The notes below the pieces were generated by a model. That model worked only from the letters and a program-made list of their open reading frames with translations. It ran no database searches and had not been told where the DNA came from. DNA of 7,072 bases from Sporichthyaceae bacterium (lineage in GTDB: Bacteria > Actinomycetota > Actinomycetes > JACCUZ01), in assembly GCA_013698395.1 (NCBI GenBank), contig JACCUZ010000072.1, forward strand, positions 1 through 7,072, read 5' to 3'. Each line of letters begins with the position of its first letter. Position 1 is the stretch's first letter. Below, piece by piece: positions 6,235 to 7,072 of this stretch. The position numbers and the translations under genes were made by a program.

Positions 6235-6984
6235 ATGTCCTCTGCCCGCCCTGACATGCCTCAGACCCTGTGGCTGCTCCGGCATGCGGAGAGCGAGGGA
6301 AACCTGGCGGACACGAGGGCTCAGGACGCCGGTGCCGACCGTCTGGAGCTGCAGGCCCGCGACGCCGACATGCCGCTCTCCTCGGCGGGCGAGGAACAGG
6401 CTGACGCGCTCGGTCGCTCCTGGCGCCAGCTGGCCGAGGGGCAGCGGCCGACCGTGGTGCTGTCCTCGCCCTACGAACGCGCTTTCCGCACCGCGACACG
6501 CGCGGTGGCTGCGGCGGGCTTCGACATCGACGTCGTGCGCGACGAGCGCCTACGTGAGCGGGACCTCGGCCAGCTGGACGGGTACACCAAGCAAGGCATC
6601 GAGGCGCACTTCCCTGGGGAAGCCGAACGCCGCGTCTGGGTGGGAAAGTTCTACTACCGTCCGCCGGGCGGCGAGAGCTGGGCCGACGTTGCGGGCCGCG
6701 TGCGCGCCGTCGTCGATGCCGTCGAGCGTCGGTACGTCGGCGAGCGCCTGCTCCTGGTCACCCACCAGGCGGTGATGATGGTTGCGCGATACGTGCTCGA
6801 GAACCTCACGGAGCAGGAGATTCTCGACCTCGATGCGGGGGAGCGCATCGCGAACACAGGGGTCATCCGGTACCGCTACGTGGACGGGGTGCCAAGCCTG
6901 GAGTCGTTCAACGACACGAGCCATCTGGATGTCGCCGACGCGCCCATGACCGAGGAGCCGGATGCCACCGCCGTCAGCGAATGA
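6235..6984 (+). CDS. Histidine phosphatase family protein (phosphoglycerate mutase-like)
   Basis: A 249-residue cytoplasmic member of the histidine phosphatase superfamily, branch 1. The phosphoacceptor motif is LLRHAESEGN with Arg16 and His17. SSPYERAFRTA (77-87) supplies the second conserved Arg (R82), RLRERDLGQLDG (105-116) the likely acid Glu108, GGESWADV (145-152) a PGM-like signature, and LLLVTHQAVMM (172-182) the second catalytic His177. All core catalytic residues are present, so it should be an active phosphatase or mutase, but the substrate is not predictable. The region between strand 1 and PLSSAGEEQ is longer than in small PGMs (residues 24-46). ATG 6235 is preferred for position relative to the RHA motif; its ribosome-binding site is weak. 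ATG 6256 (seven residues shorter) and GTG 6220 are alternatives. The frame is open back to 6115, but that part overlaps the divergent gene. The 3' end overlaps the next gene by 23 bases. Confidence 0.9.
   Translation: MSSARPDMPQTLWLLRHAESEGNLADTRAQDAGADRLELQARDADMPLSSAGEEQADALGRSWRQLAEGQRPTVVLSSPYERAFRTATRAVAAAGFDIDVVRDERLRERDLGQLDGYTKQGIEAHFPGEAERRVWVGKFYYRPPGGESWADVAGRVRAVVDAVERRYVGERLLLVTHQAVMMVARYVLENLTEQEILDLDAGERIANTGVIRYRYVDGVPSLESFNDTSHLDVADAPMTEEPDATAVSE
6952..6957 (+). promoter_or_regulatory. Ribosome-binding site inside the phosphatase gene, for the next gene
   Basis: GAGGAG followed by the 4-nt spacer CCGG and then ATG 6962. It lies inside the 3' end of the phosphatase coding region and decides the start of the overlapping downstream gene. 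This implies translational coupling. Confidence 0.7.
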
Positions 6985-7072
6985 ACCGACGACGGTCACG
7001 CCGTCCCTCCTCCGGTCCTGGCCGCTGCCGGAGGCGAACGGCGGCAAGGAGGGTCGCGGCCGCACGCTGATC
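6962..7072 (+). CDS. NAD(P)H-hydrate dehydratase-like protein, N-terminal fragment cut by window end
   Basis: The frame from ATG 6962 runs open to the window edge and gives 37 residues, starting MPPPSANEPTTVTPSLL. The segment TPSLLRSWPLPEANGGKEGRG followed by RTLI matches the N-terminus typical of ADP-dependent (S)-NAD(P)H-hydrate dehydratases (YjeF C-terminal/NnrD-type), where TPxLLRxWPLP...K..RG leads into a VLVVGGS strand. These enzymes dehydrate damaged NAD(P)HX back to NAD(P)H using ADP, in the cytoplasm. Only the lead-in is visible, so catalytic residues cannot be checked. The stand-alone dehydratase form seems likely because no YjeF N-terminal epimerase precedes it. The start has a GAGGAG ribosome-binding site 4 nt upstream and overlaps the phosphatase stop by 23 bases in another frame. 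The assignment rests on a short recalled motif. Confidence 0.65.
   Translation, partial: MPPPSANEPTTVTPSLLRSWPLPEANGGKEGRGRTLI

Noticed and set aside
6550..7065. A 171-residue - strand frame opposite the histidine phosphatase
   Set aside because: It is antisense to conserved catalytic motifs of the phosphatase and to the dehydratase-like start, with no recognisable family.
1..7072. CRISPR arrays, tRNA/rRNA genes, insertion sequences, attachment sites
   Set aside because: Reading through both strands showed no regularly spaced repeats, no tRNA-like cloverleaf sequence, no transposase text and no terminal inverted repeats.

Overview
The window is GC-rich, with coding frames whose third codon positions are strongly G/C and ribosome-binding sites of the GGAGG type. 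Gene content points to a high-GC actinobacterium. A subgroup such as Thermoleophilia is possible because of the TPR-cyclase architecture, but that is only an inference from family knowledge.

Layout. (1) Positions 1-943, + strand: a decayed ECF sigma factor of the long ECF42-like type. Homology passes through frame 2, frame 1 and frame 2 again, and two conserved blocks are missing. (2) 912-1721, - strand: an isocitrate lyase/PEP mutase superfamily protein, convergent with the pseudogene and overlapping its tail. (3) 1722-1845: a divergent intergenic region with a perfect short inverted repeat. (4) 1846-2439, + strand: a RibD C-terminal/dihydrofolate-reductase-like protein, convergent with the next gene. 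(5) 2453-6155, all - strand, read right to left: a small acidic disordered protein (6155-5883), a two-helix membrane protein (5787-5404), a doubtful 53-codon frame (5350-5189), a class I SAM methyltransferase (5205-4474), and a large protein with an N-terminal TPR array and a C-terminal class III nucleotide cyclase domain (4387-2453). (6) 6156-6234: a divergent intergenic region with another inverted repeat. (7) 6235-6984, + strand: a histidine phosphatase, overlapped by the start of a gene cut by the window edge (6962 onward) that resembles ADP-dependent NAD(P)H-hydrate dehydratase.

How the genes may work together. The phosphatase and the dehydratase-like gene look translationally coupled. 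The four main - strand genes are codirectional with gaps of roughly 90-200 bases, so one operon or several short units are both possible. The mutase-like and DHFR-like genes share a divergent promoter region and could be co-regulated. No RNA genes, CRISPR arrays, insertion sequences or convincing terminators were seen. Nothing amounts to a clearly new multi-gene system. The most interesting points are the cyclase active-site substitution, the doubly deleted sigma factor, and the possible noncanonical-start small ORF.
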